Origin: Xanthomonas sp. 10-10
Lineage (GTDB): Bacteria > Pseudomonadota > Gammaproteobacteria > Xanthomonadales > Xanthomonadaceae
Length of the DNA: 64,000 nucleotides
Direction: 5' to 3'
NCBI RefSeq assembly: GCF_040182365.1
Contig: NZ_CP144460.1
Span: forward strand, 186,001-250,000
Part shown: one piece after another, positions 28,617 to 37,700 of the stretch
How the letters are laid out: the number at the start of each line of letters is the position of its first letter
Numbering within the stretch: position 1 is the stretch's first letter
Translations under genes and position numbers: made by a program
The notes under the pieces: generated by a model
Databases searched by the model: none
What the model saw: the letters and a program-made list of their open reading frames with translations, nothing else
Told to the model about the DNA's origin: nothing

Positions 28617-28951
28617 GTTAGTGCAGCATGGCGTGGGCGCGCGTACGCTTCAGCCAGATACCAAGTGCAAGACTGGCACGCGGAGAGCAAGAAATGCAGG
28701 CACGTCGACGACGAAAGAAATGAGTGAGAAGGCAGAAGGAAGAAAACAACATGCCTAACGCTCATCCCTGGCGTAAATAGACACCGCCATGCACAGGACG
28801 ATGCCACTGAAAACCGACGCACTCAAGCAAGCGTAAATGGACACTTCCAAATCTTAAAGCCCGCGCTCACCATCCGCGCAACGGTCAGTAAGAGTGCCTT
28901 GTGCTGAAGTGGCTTTGTCATCCCGGCCACTCGCACCGAAAGTTTTCGGAA
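28617..28951. other. 335-bp stretch without a gene
   Basis: A/T-richer than the chromosome average here. No intact frame with a ribosome site was found. It probably contains decayed sequence of the island's membrane-protein copy. Confidence 0.35.
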
Positions 28952-29305
28952 TCAACACACCAGCTCTCCAATGAGGATGCGGTCGCCGTCTTCAAGCCTG
29001 AAGTACACATCCTGCTTGGGGCATAGTAGGTCACCCGCACGAGCGATATGGATGTCCACAAGCGTGGACCACCCTGTGTAGACGTGTACACAAAGTACTT
29101 GGGTTCCTCGCCTGTCTCAAACGGAACGTCCTCCCAGGAACCATCGTAAGGCACGATGCAAGCACCCTGGGAATCTGTATAAGCAGTCAATGCCTCTCCG
29201 AGAGTGACTGCGTCGGCAAGTACCGGGACAGGCGTGTTCACGACCTGTCTCGCCCTGTTTGTGTACCAACTTCATATCGCTGGACGGGCCGATGATCTCG
29301 ATCAT
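28952..29305 (-). pseudogene. frameshifted small beta-rich protein gene
   Basis: A strong GGGGAG site eight bases before ATG 29305 begins MIEIIGPSSDMKLVHKQGE. The sense then shifts frame near 29245 (VNTPVPVLADAVTLGEALTA ... SWEDVPFETGEEPKYFVY). It shifts again near 29015, in a GCCCC run, into QDVYFRLEDGDRILIGELVC and TGA. Joined, it would be about 115 aa. No known family; the size and context (paralogue remnant at 29930, membrane-protein neighbours) fit an accessory or immunity-like gene. Two frameshifts make it inactive unless sequencing errors are involved. Confidence 0.6.
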
Positions 29306-29438
29306 TTTCAACACTCCCCAAGCTGTTTGAGCCTTTATCAGCTCATTTCGGTAATTCCGGCAGTCAGTGCTGACGGGGGCAAGGTTGATGGGTGATGCCA
29401 GCCACGTGTACACAGGCGGAAATCTGCGGCCAACGCCA

Positions 29439-29894
29439 TTATATCGCCTCCGTCGCCAGTTGCTTTGTGCGCTGATAGACGCAGCTTGCGATTCCTGCCC
29501 AAAGCGATGGGCAAGCGACAAGTACCGCGATGGTGTCCCAGGAAGAAAAGGGTACTGAGGAGTGATGCATCAAGCGCAGGATCAACATGCTGCTTGCTGT
29601 GATTGCCGCTCCCGCAATTCCCGCACTGTAGGGATGTGCATGCTTCAGTCCAGGGAAAAAGTGCAGGAGTGGAACGCCTGCAAGGAAGAATGCGGGGGAG
29701 CCAATGCCAAACGAGAAAAAGCAGTAGTACAAGAAAAACGCACCGGCCGTCCCACTATCGCGTGACGTCGCCAGAATGAGAGTCAAACAAAGTCCGCTGA
29801 GAATCGTTGCCGCGACACATGAAAGAAGCACCGAGCCCAGAAAGATGAGAGTCACTTTTGCTGCGCGTGCGGCCGCGAAAAAGACGTGGGTCAT
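29439..29894 (-). CDS. four-helix membrane protein of the fbp-side island
   Basis: A 151-aa hydrophobic protein with helices at about residues 12-35, 46-70, 80-100 and 118-140, ending CVYQRTKQLATEAI. The ATG 29894 follows GAGAGCAGG; ATG 29966 in the same frame would add 24 residues but overlaps the decayed gene copy upstream and has no ribosome site. Its C-terminal part is duplicated in the fragment at 28320. No family is recognised. It is possibly part of a membrane/beta-protein pair. Confidence 0.6.
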   Translation of the reverse strand: MTHVFFAAARAAKVTLIFLGSVLLSCVAATILSGLCLTLILATSRDSGTAGAFFLYYCFFSFGIGSPAFFLAGVPLLHFFPGLKHAHPYSAGIAGAAITASSMLILRLMHHSSVPFSSWDTIAVLVACPSLWAGIASCVYQRTKQLATEAI

Positions 29895-29929
29895 GCCTGC
29901 TCTCGCGGTGCGGAAACAATATTTGCGCT

Positions 29930-30115
29930 CGGCAAGCGAGTTCTCCGATGAGGATGCGGTCGTCATGCGGCAATTGCCGCGTATGCCGCCAGGGTCTCTG
30001 AGCCTGCGCCTCTCTCAACAGCGGCGTGGCAATCAACGCCGTAAGTTCAGTTTACTGGCTTGTTGCAGATGAGAATTCACTGGATGGATCGATGATTTCT
30101 GGCAGCCGACACGCT
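29930..30115 (-). pseudogene. remnant of the beta-rich small protein gene
   Basis: Pieces of the same gene as at 28952: EIIDPSS near 30110 (compare EIIGPSS), ETLAAYAA near 29985 (compare GEALTAY) and DDRILIGELAC near 29950 (compare GDRILIGELVC). The middle is deleted and the frames disagree. It lies directly upstream of the membrane protein, as the other copy does. Confidence 0.6.
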
Positions 30116-30253
30116 TGCGAATACAAGGGAGGGGCACAAGATTTTTTTTCCAGCTGCTGCGCGAATAAACACCAGGTCCGCTTCATGCTCTTGTAGAGTC
30201 TTCCACTTCTGCTCAACAGCGGACGTTCCGCAAAGTCGCGAATTTGGGGGGTG

Positions 30254-31012
30254 CTAATGAATCTGGAACTCAAGATTATTAACTAGCTGCACTTGGCCCC
30301 AGGTGAAATTGCATATGTAAGCTGTCAATGCGCCGTCCTTGCTTCCAGGTAGGCAGCCGCCACGAATTGTCGATTCCTCTGGGCCCTGTAAGGATAAGGG
30401 GAATTCAATCGATACGCTGCGGGAGACCTTGTGTTTGAGGACGACATCTTCCGCATAATCGTCGGCCAGCGTAAAAATTTCCAGGCCATCTACACGAAGC
30501 CTGAAATACATGTGATCGAAATTTTCGCCCTTGATAAGGCACATTTCTGAGGTGTGGTCTTCTGGTAGCTTCTGCGACTTGCACTCTGGTGCCGACAACT
30601 GTTTGGCTGGTTGCGCCGCCATCAATCTGGCTACTTGATACTTGGTCAACTGCTGGCCAAGTCTGCGATGCTCACGACGCTGGTCCATGAGAGCCAAACA
30701 CTCTTGCTCAGACTGGGGGTTGGCAGCTTTGAGTTGGTTTGCGCTGCCGCTGATCGCTTCTTCTAGCTGGGCGGCGATGGGCGACTTTCCATTCTTCAAA
30801 ATAGCGATAACTTCGTTGGTCGCTGCCGTTGGTGTGATATTTTTTCGATCCACCAAGAACGCTACTCCGAGTTTAAGAGACTCGACGTCGACAGGAGGCG
30901 TCTTGGTCAGGCTCGCGTATTCGGATTTATACTTCAATGACTGGTTGCAGTCATATGCAAAAGCCGGCGAAGCAAAAAAAGCAAAGCATAAAAGTGCGGA
31001 TAGGTGTTTCAT
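30254..31012 (-). CDS. secreted hypothetical protein
   Basis: A 252-aa protein with a Sec signal peptide (MKHLSALLCFAFFASPAFAY). Residues about 20-150 are helical and charged (KSEYASLTKT, LDQRREHRRLGQQL-type stretches). The C-terminal half is strand-rich with four cysteines (SEMCLIKGENFDHMYFRLRV, RGGCLPGSKDGALTAYICNF). Composition is clearly A/T-richer than the neighbouring housekeeping genes, suggesting transfer. No family is recognised. It is the first gene of the island after fbp. Confidence 0.65.
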   Translation of the reverse strand: MKHLSALLCFAFFASPAFAYDCNQSLKYKSEYASLTKTPPVDVESLKLGVAFLVDRKNITPTAATNEVIAILKNGKSPIAAQLEEAISGSANQLKAANPQSEQECLALMDQRREHRRLGQQLTKYQVARLMAAQPAKQLSAPECKSQKLPEDHTSEMCLIKGENFDHMYFRLRVDGLEIFTLADDYAEDVVLKHKVSRSVSIEFPLSLQGPEESTIRGGCLPGSKDGALTAYICNFTWGQVQLVNNLEFQIH

Positions 31013-31136
31013 CGACCGTCCAATGGTGTATAGGCAATAAAATGCTAGCAACGCTGAGACTGGCCGTCCATAGAGGGCAGCGTTGAGCTTGCGTCAAGAC
31101 ACGTAAAATAGTGAAGTCATCTCGCAGTAAACGAGC

Positions 31137-31163
31137 GGGTCACCCGCGCGAGGCGGGCGACCC
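31137..31163. terminator. hairpin downstream of fbp
   Basis: GGGTCACCCGC, loop GCGAG, GCGGGCGACCC: 11-bp arms with one mismatch, 33 bp past the fbp stop. It lacks a T-tract, so termination is inferred from position only. Confidence 0.45.
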
Positions 31164-31195
31164 ACTTGTCGCGCAAGTGAGTGCCCGATACAACC

Positions 31196-32212
31196 TCAGC
31201 CCTGCGCCTTGTCGAACTCAACGTGATAGCGCGTGGCCTCGTTGACTTCGTTCTTCGAGCCCAAAAAAACCGGCACGCGCTGGTGCAGCTGCGTGGGTTG
31301 GATGTCCAGAATGCGCTCGCGCCCGGTGGTGGCTGCGCCGCCGGCTTGCTCGACCAGCATGCTCATCGGGTTGGCTTCGTACATCAGGCGCAGCTTGCCC
31401 GGCTTGGACGCGTCCTTCTTGTCCCAGGGGTAGATGAAGATGCCGCCGCGAGTAAGGATGCGGTGCACGTCGGCGACCATGCTAGCGATCCAGCGCATGT
31501 TGAAGTCCTTGCCGCGGCTGCCGTCCTTGCCCGCCAGCAGATCGCCCGCGTAGGACTGCATGGCCGGTTCCCAGTGGCGCTGGTTGGACATGTTGATGGC
31601 GTATTCGGCGGTGTCTTCGGGCACGCGCATGTTGGCCTGGGTCAGCAGGAAGCTGCCTTCCTCGCGCTCCAGGGTGAAGGCGTGGGTACCGTGGCCCAGC
31701 GTAAGCACCAGCATCGTGCTGGGGCCGTAGATGCAGTAGCCGGCGGCCACCTGTTGCGTGCCCGGCTGCAGGAAGTGCTCGTCGCCGGGCTTTTCGGTGC
31801 CCTTGGGCGCGCGCAGCACCGAGAAGATGGTGCCGACCGAGACGTTGACGTCGATGTTGGAGCTGCCGTCCAGCGGGTCGAACAGCAGCAGGAAATCGCC
31901 GCTGGGGTATTGGTCGGGCACCGGCTGGCTGTGGTCCATTTCTTCGGAAGCGCACGCAGCCAGATGGCCGCCCCAGGCATTGGCTTCCAGCAGGATGTCG
32001 TTGCTGAGCACGTCGAGCTTCTTCTGCGCCTCGCCCTGCACGTTGCCGGTGCCGGCATCGCCGAGCACGCCGCCCAGGGCGCCCTTGCTCACGGCAATGG
32101 AAATGCGCTTGCAGGCGCGCGAGACGATGGTGATCAGCTGGCGCAATTCCGCATCGATACGGCCGGCGTGTTGCTCTTCGATCAGGAAGCGGGTCAGCGA
32201 GGGACGCGACAT
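31196..32212 (-). CDS. fbp: fructose-1,6-bisphosphatase class 1
   Basis: A 338-aa class I FBPase, the gluconeogenic enzyme turning fructose 1,6-bisphosphate into fructose 6-phosphate in the cytoplasm. The metal/substrate motif DPLDGSSN is at residues 112-119, and the C-terminal [23 protein letters not shown] region is intact. The start [10 protein letters not shown] matches the family; an in-frame ATG 45 bases upstream is less likely. The last 40 codons are duplicated at 28226. It should be monocistronic, followed by a hairpin and by the accessory island. Confidence 0.95.
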   Translation of the reverse strand: MSRPSLTRFLIEEQHAGRIDAELRQLITIVSRACKRISIAVSKGALGGVLGDAGTGNVQGEAQKKLDVLSNDILLEANAWGGHLAACASEEMDHSQPVPDQYPSGDFLLLFDPLDGSSNIDVNVSVGTIFSVLRAPKGTEKPGDEHFLQPGTQQVAAGYCIYGPSTMLVLTLGHGTHAFTLEREEGSFLLTQANMRVPEDTAEYAINMSNQRHWEPAMQSYAGDLLAGKDGSRGKDFNMRWIASMVADVHRILTRGGIFIYPWDKKDASKPGKLRLMYEANPMSMLVEQAGGAATTGRERILDIQPTQLHQRVPVFLGSKNEVNEATRYHVEFDKAQG

Positions 32213-32330
32213 GGGGGCGGGCAGCCTGTGTAGGAAGTGGGCGGCTATTGTCGCCATTGCGCCGTTAGATTTCGATCACTTGCTGCGCGTTTTGCAGCGT
32301 GATTGATCGAACGTGCGCGAATGGGGGATG

Positions 32331-32806
32331 GTGGTGGGTCAGCGATGGTTGCGCTGCGCTTGCCCCCATCCGCCCTTCGGGCACCTTCCCCCGCAGGCGG
32401 GGGAAGGGAGCGTTGCCGGTGCGTGGGTGGCGGGTTGGCGATGGTGGCGCTGGGTTTGCCCCCATCCGCCCTTCGGGCACCTTCCCCCGCAGGCGGTTGA
32501 AGGGAGCGTTGCCGGTGCGTGGGTGGTGGTGGGTTGGCGATGGTGGCGCTGCGCTTGCCTCGATCCGCTCTTCGGGCAGCTTCCCCCGCAGGCGGGGGGA
32601 AGGGAGCGTTGCCGGTGCGTGGGTGGTGGTGGGTCAGCGATGGTTGCGCTGCGCTTGCCCCGATCCGCGCTTCGGGCGCCTTCCCCCGCAGGCGGGGGGA
32701 AGGGAGCGTTGCCGGTGCGTGGGTGGTGGTGGGTCAGCGATGGTTGCGCTGCGCTTGCCTCGATCCGCCCTTCGGGCACCTTCCCCCGCAGGCGGGGGAA
32801 GGACGC
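32331..32806. repeat. five-copy ~98-bp tandem repeat with internal hairpin
   Basis: The block CTTCGGGCACCTTCCCCCGC + AGGCGGGGG + AAGGGAGCGTTGCCGGTGCG + TGGGTGG recurs five times. The anchor CCGCAGGCGG begins at 32391, 32487, 32586, 32686 and 32786 (steps of 96, 99, 100 and 100 bp). Each copy can fold through CCTTCCCCCGC/GCGGGGGAAGG. Copies differ at a few bases. It is non-coding and fills most of the 702-bp gap between fbp and the aminotransferase gene. Confidence 0.9.
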
Positions 32807-32842
32807 GGCGAGGGCAGGGGAGCGAGCGGCGGCTGCGCGCAC

Positions 32843-32875
32843 AAAAAAACCGGGAGGCTGGCGCGCTCCCGGTTT
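32843..32875 (-). terminator. Rho-independent terminator of the aminotransferase gene
   Basis: On the minus strand AAACCGGGAG, nine-base loop, CTCCCGGTTT, then a run of seven T. It lies 40 bp after the stop at 32915. A perfect 10-bp stem with a T-tract. Confidence 0.88.
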
Positions 32876-32914
32876 GCTGGTATTGGCCGGTGTGGCCGAT
32901 CGCGATGCGGTTGC

Positions 32915-34117
32915 TTACATCCGGCTGACGGTCGCCACGGCCTGCGCCACGTAGTCCAGGTTGCGCTGGCTCAGTGCGGCCACGCAGATGCGGCCGGTGC
33001 CCACGGCGTAGATGGCGAACTCTTCGCGCAGGCGGTCCACCTGGGTCCTGGTCAGGCCCGAGTACGAGAACATGCCGGCCTGGCGCTGGATGAACTCGAA
33101 TTCCGGCGAGCCCAGCGTGGCCAGTTTTTCGACCAGGCCTGCACGCAACGAATGGATGCGCTCGCGCATTTCGGTCAGTTCCTGCTCCCACAGATCGCGC
33201 AATTCCGGGCTGGTCAGCACGCCGGCCACCAGCGCGGCGCCGTGCGTGGACGGGCTGGAATAGATGGTGCGGATGATGCGCTTGACCTGCGACTGCACCG
33301 CCTTGGCTTCGGCCGCGGTGGCCGAGACCACCGACAGCGCGCCCACGCGCTCGCCATACAACGAGAACGATTTGGAATACGAGCTGGCGACCACGTAGCT
33401 GTCGATGCCTTCGGCAGCGAGCAGGCGCACCGCGTAGGCATCGGCTTCGATGCCCTTGTCGAAGCCCTGGTAGGCGATGTCCACGAACGGGAACAGGTTG
33501 CGCTCTTTCAGCAGGCCGGCGACCTGCTTCCACTGCTCCTTGGTCAGGTCCGCGCCGGTGGGGTTGTGGCAGCAGGCGTGCAGCAGTACCACCGTGCCCG
33601 GCTCCAGCTTGGCCAGGTCGGCGAGCATGCCGTCGAAGTTCAGGCCGTGGGTCGCCGCGTCGAAATAGGTGTAATCCACCACCTCGAAGCCGGCCGCGCC
33701 GAACACCGCGCGATGGTTTTCCCAGCTCGGGTTGCTGATGGCGATGGTGGCGGTGGGCAGCAGCTTCTTGAGCAGGTCCGCGCCCACGCGCAGCGCACCG
33801 CTGCCACCGACGGTCTGCGAGGTCGCCACGCGGCCGGAGGCCACCAGCGCCGACTCGGCGCCGAACAGCAGCTCCTGGGTGGCCTTGTCGTACGCGGCCA
33901 GGCCGTCGATGGGCAGATAGCCGCGCGGTTTGGCTTCCTGCGCGAGCTGCTGCTCGATCTTGTGCACGGCGCGCAACAGCGGGATGCGCCCGTTTTCGTC
34001 GTAATAGATGCCCACGCCCAGATTGACCTTGTTGGGGCGGCTATCGGCGTTGTAGGCCTCGGTCAGGCCCAGGATGGGGTCGCCTGGAACCTGTTCCACG
34101 TTTGCAAAGAAGGACAC
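32915..34117 (-). CDS. tyrB: aromatic/aspartate aminotransferase
   Basis: A 400-aa class I aminotransferase of the AspC/TyrB group, moving the amino group between aspartate or aromatic amino acids and 2-oxoglutarate with PLP. HNPTG is at residues 184-188 and the PLP lysine is K249 in SSYSKSFSLYGERVG. GTG 34117 is chosen because MSFFANVEQVPGDPILGL aligns with the start of TyrB/AspC proteins. TyrB versus AspC specificity cannot be told by eye. It is divergent from the TonB receptor. Confidence 0.88.
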   Translation of the reverse strand: MSFFANVEQVPGDPILGLTEAYNADSRPNKVNLGVGIYYDENGRIPLLRAVHKIEQQLAQEAKPRGYLPIDGLAAYDKATQELLFGAESALVASGRVATSQTVGGSGALRVGADLLKKLLPTATIAISNPSWENHRAVFGAAGFEVVDYTYFDAATHGLNFDGMLADLAKLEPGTVVLLHACCHNPTGADLTKEQWKQVAGLLKERNLFPFVDIAYQGFDKGIEADAYAVRLLAAEGIDSYVVASSYSKSFSLYGERVGALSVVSATAAEAKAVQSQVKRIIRTIYSSPSTHGAALVAGVLTSPELRDLWEQELTEMRERIHSLRAGLVEKLATLGSPEFEFIQRQAGMFSYSGLTRTQVDRLREEFAIYAVGTGRICVAALSQRNLDYVAQAVATVSRM

Positions 34118-34268
34118 GGCATGACTCGCTGAAGGACGAAAGAGTGGGGTACTTCCGGGATGCTCGGCCGCGGCTGGGCCAAACCACTTCATCGTAGCAG
34201 CCCATGGCCGGCGTAGCATGCTTCGTTCCGTACGCAACGATGCGGCCACAGTACGGATGAGGGACACT

Positions 34269-36401
34269 ATGCCCATGCCCAGACTCACCCTGTTGGCCGC
34301 TGCGTGCGGTCTGTTCGTTGCGAGCGCCGTGGCGCCCGCCCTGGCCGCCGAGCCCGCACCCGCGCCGCAGACACTGCCCGCCGTGCAGGTGGACGCCGCG
34401 CGTGTGCACGGCGTGGACGACTTCGACCTGCCGGCGTCGTTCACCGTGGTGGCGGCCGACGACGACAACCGCCGTGGCGCGCAGGTGTCCGAGCTGCTGG
34501 ACGGTATCCCCGGGCTGGTGGCGCGCGACCGCCAGAACTACGCGCAGGACACCCAGCTGTCGATCCGCGGCTTCGGCGCGCGCTCCACCTTCGGCGTACG
34601 CGGCGTGCGGCTGCTGGTCGACGGCATCCCGGCCAGCATGCCCGATGGTCAGGGCCAGCTGTCGCACTTCAACGTGTTGGGCGCCGAGCGGGTGGAAGTG
34701 CTGCGCGGGCCGTTTTCGGCGCTGTACGGCAATTCCTCCGGCGGCGTGCTGCAACTATGGAGCGCCGACGGCAAGCCCGACGACCCGTGGCGGCTGCGTG
34801 CCACCTACGGCAGCAATGCCACCGTCAATGTTGGCGCGCAATTGCTCGGCCAGCAGGGCGCGGTGCACTACAACCTGGCCGCCAATCATTTCGAAACCGA
34901 CGGCTTCCGCGACCATAGCCGCGCAAGGCGCGACTCGGTCAACGCCAAGCTGGGCTTCGACCTGGCACCCGGCAGCCGGCTGGACCTGGTGCTCAACTAT
35001 CTGGACGCGCCCGATGCGCAGGACCCGCTGGGCCTGACCCGCGCGCAATTCAACGCCGACCCGGCGCAGGCCACCTCGGTGGCCACCCAGTTCAACACCC
35101 GCAAATCGGTGCGCCAATCGCAGGCCGGGGCGATCTTCACCCAGCAGTTCGACAGCCAGACGGTGCGGCTGATGGCCTATGGCGGGCAGCGCAGCGTGGA
35201 GCAGTTCCTGGCGGTGCCGGTAGCGGTGCAGCGCAATCCGCTGCATTCGGGCGGGGTGATCGATCTGGACAGCAATTACGAAGGTGCCGACGCGCGTTGG
35301 GCCTGGCAAGGCGAGGCCCTGGGCCGGCCCCTGCAGCTGACCGTGGGCGCAAACGTGGATCGTCAACGCCAGCACCGCACCGGCTACGAGAATTTCGTCG
35401 GCACCACGCTGGGCGTGCAGGGCGCGCTGCGCCGCAATCAGCGCGACCAGGTCGAGAACGTGGATCAGTTTGCGCAGGCCTGGTGGCAGTGGAGCGAGCG
35501 CTGGTCGGCATTGCTGGGCGTGCGGCATAGCCAGGTGCGTTTCCGCTCGGACGACCATTACATCGTGGGCCGCAATCCCGACGACAGCGGGCGGCGCGAT
35601 TATTCGGCCACCACGCCGGTAGCCGGCATCGTGTTCCGCGCCACCGACGATCTGCGTTTTTACGCCTCGGCTGGACGCGGCTTCGAAACGCCCACCTTCA
35701 ACGAGCTGGGGTACCGCAACGACGGCGGCGCGGGTCTGGCGCTGGACCTGGGCTCGGCCACCAGCCGCAACTACGAGGTCGGCAGCAAGTGGCGCGCCCA
35801 GAGCGGCGCGGCGCTGCAGCTGGCGTTGTTTCGCGCAGACACCGACGACGAGCTGGCAGTGGCCAGCAACACCAACGGCCGAAGCACCTATCGCAACATC
35901 GGCGCCACCCGCCGCCAGGGCGCGGAGCTGAGCTGGAATCAACCAGTGGGCGCCACCCAGCAGTTGCAGCTGGCCTATACCTTCGTCGATGCCACCGTGC
36001 GCGATGGCTATCTCACCTGCGCCAGCAGCGGCTGCGCCACGCCCACCGCGCCAGTGGCGAGCGGGTCGCGCCTGCCCGGCGTGCCGCGCCAGCAGCTGTT
36101 TGCGCGCTGGCAGTGGCAGCCGTTGCAATGGCAGTTCGCCGCCGAAACGGTGGCCTCCGACGCCACCGTGGTCAACGACCTGGCCACCGAGCGCGCGCCG
36201 GGCTATGCATTGGTCAACCTGGAAGCCTCGCGCCGCTGGACCACCAGCTTCGGCGGGCTGCGTACCTTCGCCCGCATCGACAACGCGCTGGACCGCCAGT
36301 ACGTGGGCTCGGTGATCGTCAACGACGGCAACGGACGCTATTACGAACCCGGCCCGGACCGCACCTATACGGTAGGGCTGCAGTGGGATTTTGGCGGCTG
36401 A
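34269..36401 (+). CDS. TonB-dependent outer-membrane receptor
   Basis: A 710-aa receptor. Signal peptide MPMPRLTLLAAACGLFVASA to ALAA, then a TonB-box-like TLPAVQVDA. The plug domain (about residues 45-165) contains SIRGFGARSTFGVRGVRLLV and VEVLRGPFSALYGNSSGGVL. A 22-strand barrel ends RTYTVGLQWDFGG. Such receptors import ferric siderophores, cobalamin or carbohydrates; the plug resembles iron-siderophore receptors, but the ligand is not evident. GAGGGA precedes ATG 34269. It is not next to transporter genes. Confidence 0.9.
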   Translation: MPMPRLTLLAAACGLFVASAVAPALAAEPAPAPQTLPAVQVDAARVHGVDDFDLPASFTVVAADDDNRRGAQVSELLDGIPGLVARDRQNYAQDTQLSIRGFGARSTFGVRGVRLLVDGIPASMPDGQGQLSHFNVLGAERVEVLRGPFSALYGNSSGGVLQLWSADGKPDDPWRLRATYGSNATVNVGAQLLGQQGAVHYNLAANHFETDGFRDHSRARRDSVNAKLGFDLAPGSRLDLVLNYLDAPDAQDPLGLTRAQFNADPAQATSVATQFNTRKSVRQSQAGAIFTQQFDSQTVRLMAYGGQRSVEQFLAVPVAVQRNPLHSGGVIDLDSNYEGADARWAWQGEALGRPLQLTVGANVDRQRQHRTGYENFVGTTLGVQGALRRNQRDQVENVDQFAQAWWQWSERWSALLGVRHSQVRFRSDDHYIVGRNPDDSGRRDYSATTPVAGIVFRATDDLRFYASAGRGFETPTFNELGYRNDGGAGLALDLGSATSRNYEVGSKWRAQSGAALQLALFRADTDDELAVASNTNGRSTYRNIGATRRQGAELSWNQPVGATQQLQLAYTFVDATVRDGYLTCASSGCATPTAPVASGSRLPGVPRQQLFARWQWQPLQWQFAAETVASDATVVNDLATERAPGYALVNLEASRRWTTSFGGLRTFARIDNALDRQYVGSVIVNDGNGRYYEPGPDRTYTVGLQWDFGG

Positions 36402-36408
36402 GCCACCG

Positions 36409-36479
36409 GCATGCGGCGCGCGTTCAACAACACGCGCCCGTCACCCGTAGGAGCGCACCCGGGCGCGACAAAGCCGTCC
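36409..36479. repeat. direct repeat with GTAGGAGCGCACCCGGGCGC, copy 1
   Basis: About 71 bp beginning GCATGCGGCGCGCGTTCAAC and ending AAGCCGTCC. It includes the TAGGAGCGCACCCGGGCGCG palindrome family. It is repeated at 36578. Confidence 0.8.
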
Positions 36480-36577
36480 AGCCAAGGCGCGCATCGCCAC
36501 GTGGCGGCACAACAGCATGCGGATGTCTCTCCAACAACCGGTCGGCCTGTAATTGAAGTTCGGCGGCGAATCCGGCC

Positions 36578-36647
36578 GCATGCGGCGCGCGTTCAACAAC
36601 GCGCGTCCGTCACCGTAGGAGCGCACCCGGGCGCGACGAAGCCGTCC
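36578..36647. repeat. direct repeat, copy 2
   Basis: Nearly identical to 36409-36479, 169 bp downstream. The 306-bp gap between the TonB receptor and the next gene is otherwise empty. Confidence 0.8.
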
Positions 36648-36707
36648 CGCTAACCCATGGTTTGCCATCGACACGCCCCACCTGTGCCCACCACGCAAGG
36701 CCCCACC

Positions 36708-37007
36708 ATGATCGTCGTCGATCACGCCACCGCAGACTGGTTTTTGCTGCGCGAGGACAACCGCTACTGGCTGGACATCAACTGCACGATCTCGGTCACA
36801 GGCGTTTCGCTCCTGCTGCCGTTGAACGCAACCGAGCAGGCCGACGTGCTGGCAGACAGACATGCCGCCTGCGCACGACTTGCCGCGCAGGTGCAAAGGC
36901 AGCCGTACGCCTTTGTCGCGCGCGATGTAAGCGCCAGTCATGGTGCGCAGGTAAGCGCAGCCGTGCAAGCGTGGCGCGCGGCAGACACCCGCACCGCTGG
37001 TGCATGA
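36708..37007 (+). CDS. small hypothetical protein
   Basis: A 99-aa protein from ATG 36708 with AAGG upstream. It begins MIVVDHATADWFLLREDNRY and continues WLDINCTISVTGVSLLLPLN, then a helical Ala/Arg-rich half. The pattern is soluble alpha/beta. It resembles no family I can name. A short standalone gene. Confidence 0.6.
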   Translation: MIVVDHATADWFLLREDNRYWLDINCTISVTGVSLLLPLNATEQADVLADRHAACARLAAQVQRQPYAFVARDVSASHGAQVSAAVQAWRAADTRTAGA

Positions 37008-37134
37008 GCGCGCATCGCGCCGGGCAAAACCGGTCGCGTTGTTCATTGAGTGTCGCTGCAATGCGCCGCACCCTGCAGCAGTGACTGTGCGCAATACGAT
37101 GCACTAAGCGTGCAGGCGCATTCCCCGCACAAGG

Positions 37135-37515
37135 ATGTTTCCGTTGAACATGCGCTACGCCCCGATCGATTTCAGCGACAAGCTCGCCTTGCTGTCGCAG
37201 CACTGTTCCCCGCGTGTCGTTGCGGAAATGAACGACTACCAGTTCAAGCTGGTCAAGCTGCAAGGTGCGTTCGTGTGGCATCGGCATGCGGACACGGACG
37301 AGGTGTTCATCGTGCTGGACGGCCACATGACCATCGAATTTCGCGATGGCGTGGTGGCGCTGTCGGCCGGGCAGATGCACGTGGTGCCCAAGGGGGTCAA
37401 ACACCGGCCAGTGGCGGAGCACGAGTGCAGCGTGCTGCTGGTCGAGCCACGCGGCGTGGTCAATACCGGCGATGCGGGTGGCGCCTACACCGCAGACAAC
37501 GACGTCTGGATCTGA
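37135..37515 (+). CDS. cupin-domain protein
   Basis: A 126-aa single-domain cupin. Motif 1 ([22 protein letters not shown]) holds the metal-ligand histidines and glutamate; motif 2 ([16 protein letters not shown]) supplies the last histidine. It could be an isomerase, dioxygenase or sensor. It starts at 37135 or at the ATG 15 bases further on. The function is not clear from the neighbours. Confidence 0.85.
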   Translation: MFPLNMRYAPIDFSDKLALLSQHCSPRVVAEMNDYQFKLVKLQGAFVWHRHADTDEVFIVLDGHMTIEFRDGVVALSAGQMHVVPKGVKHRPVAEHECSVLLVEPRGVVNTGDAGGAYTADNDVWI

Positions 37516-37700
37516 TCGCTGCGCTCGGCGCGGGGGACTTGCGGCATCGGATCGCATGCACGCAGCGACCCTGCATGGCACGTTATCGCAATCGCCGAGC
37601 TGCGTTTGGCGCAGCGGGTCATGCATATCGCGGCGGCTGCCAGGCAGACGTAGGTAGCGTGCTAGGCTCGGTTTTCCGCACACAACGCATGGAGCACGGG

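Noticed and set aside
32331..32806. Possible CRISPR array
   Set aside because: The whole ~98-bp unit repeats, including what would be spacers; there are no short repeats with unique spacers and no cas genes.
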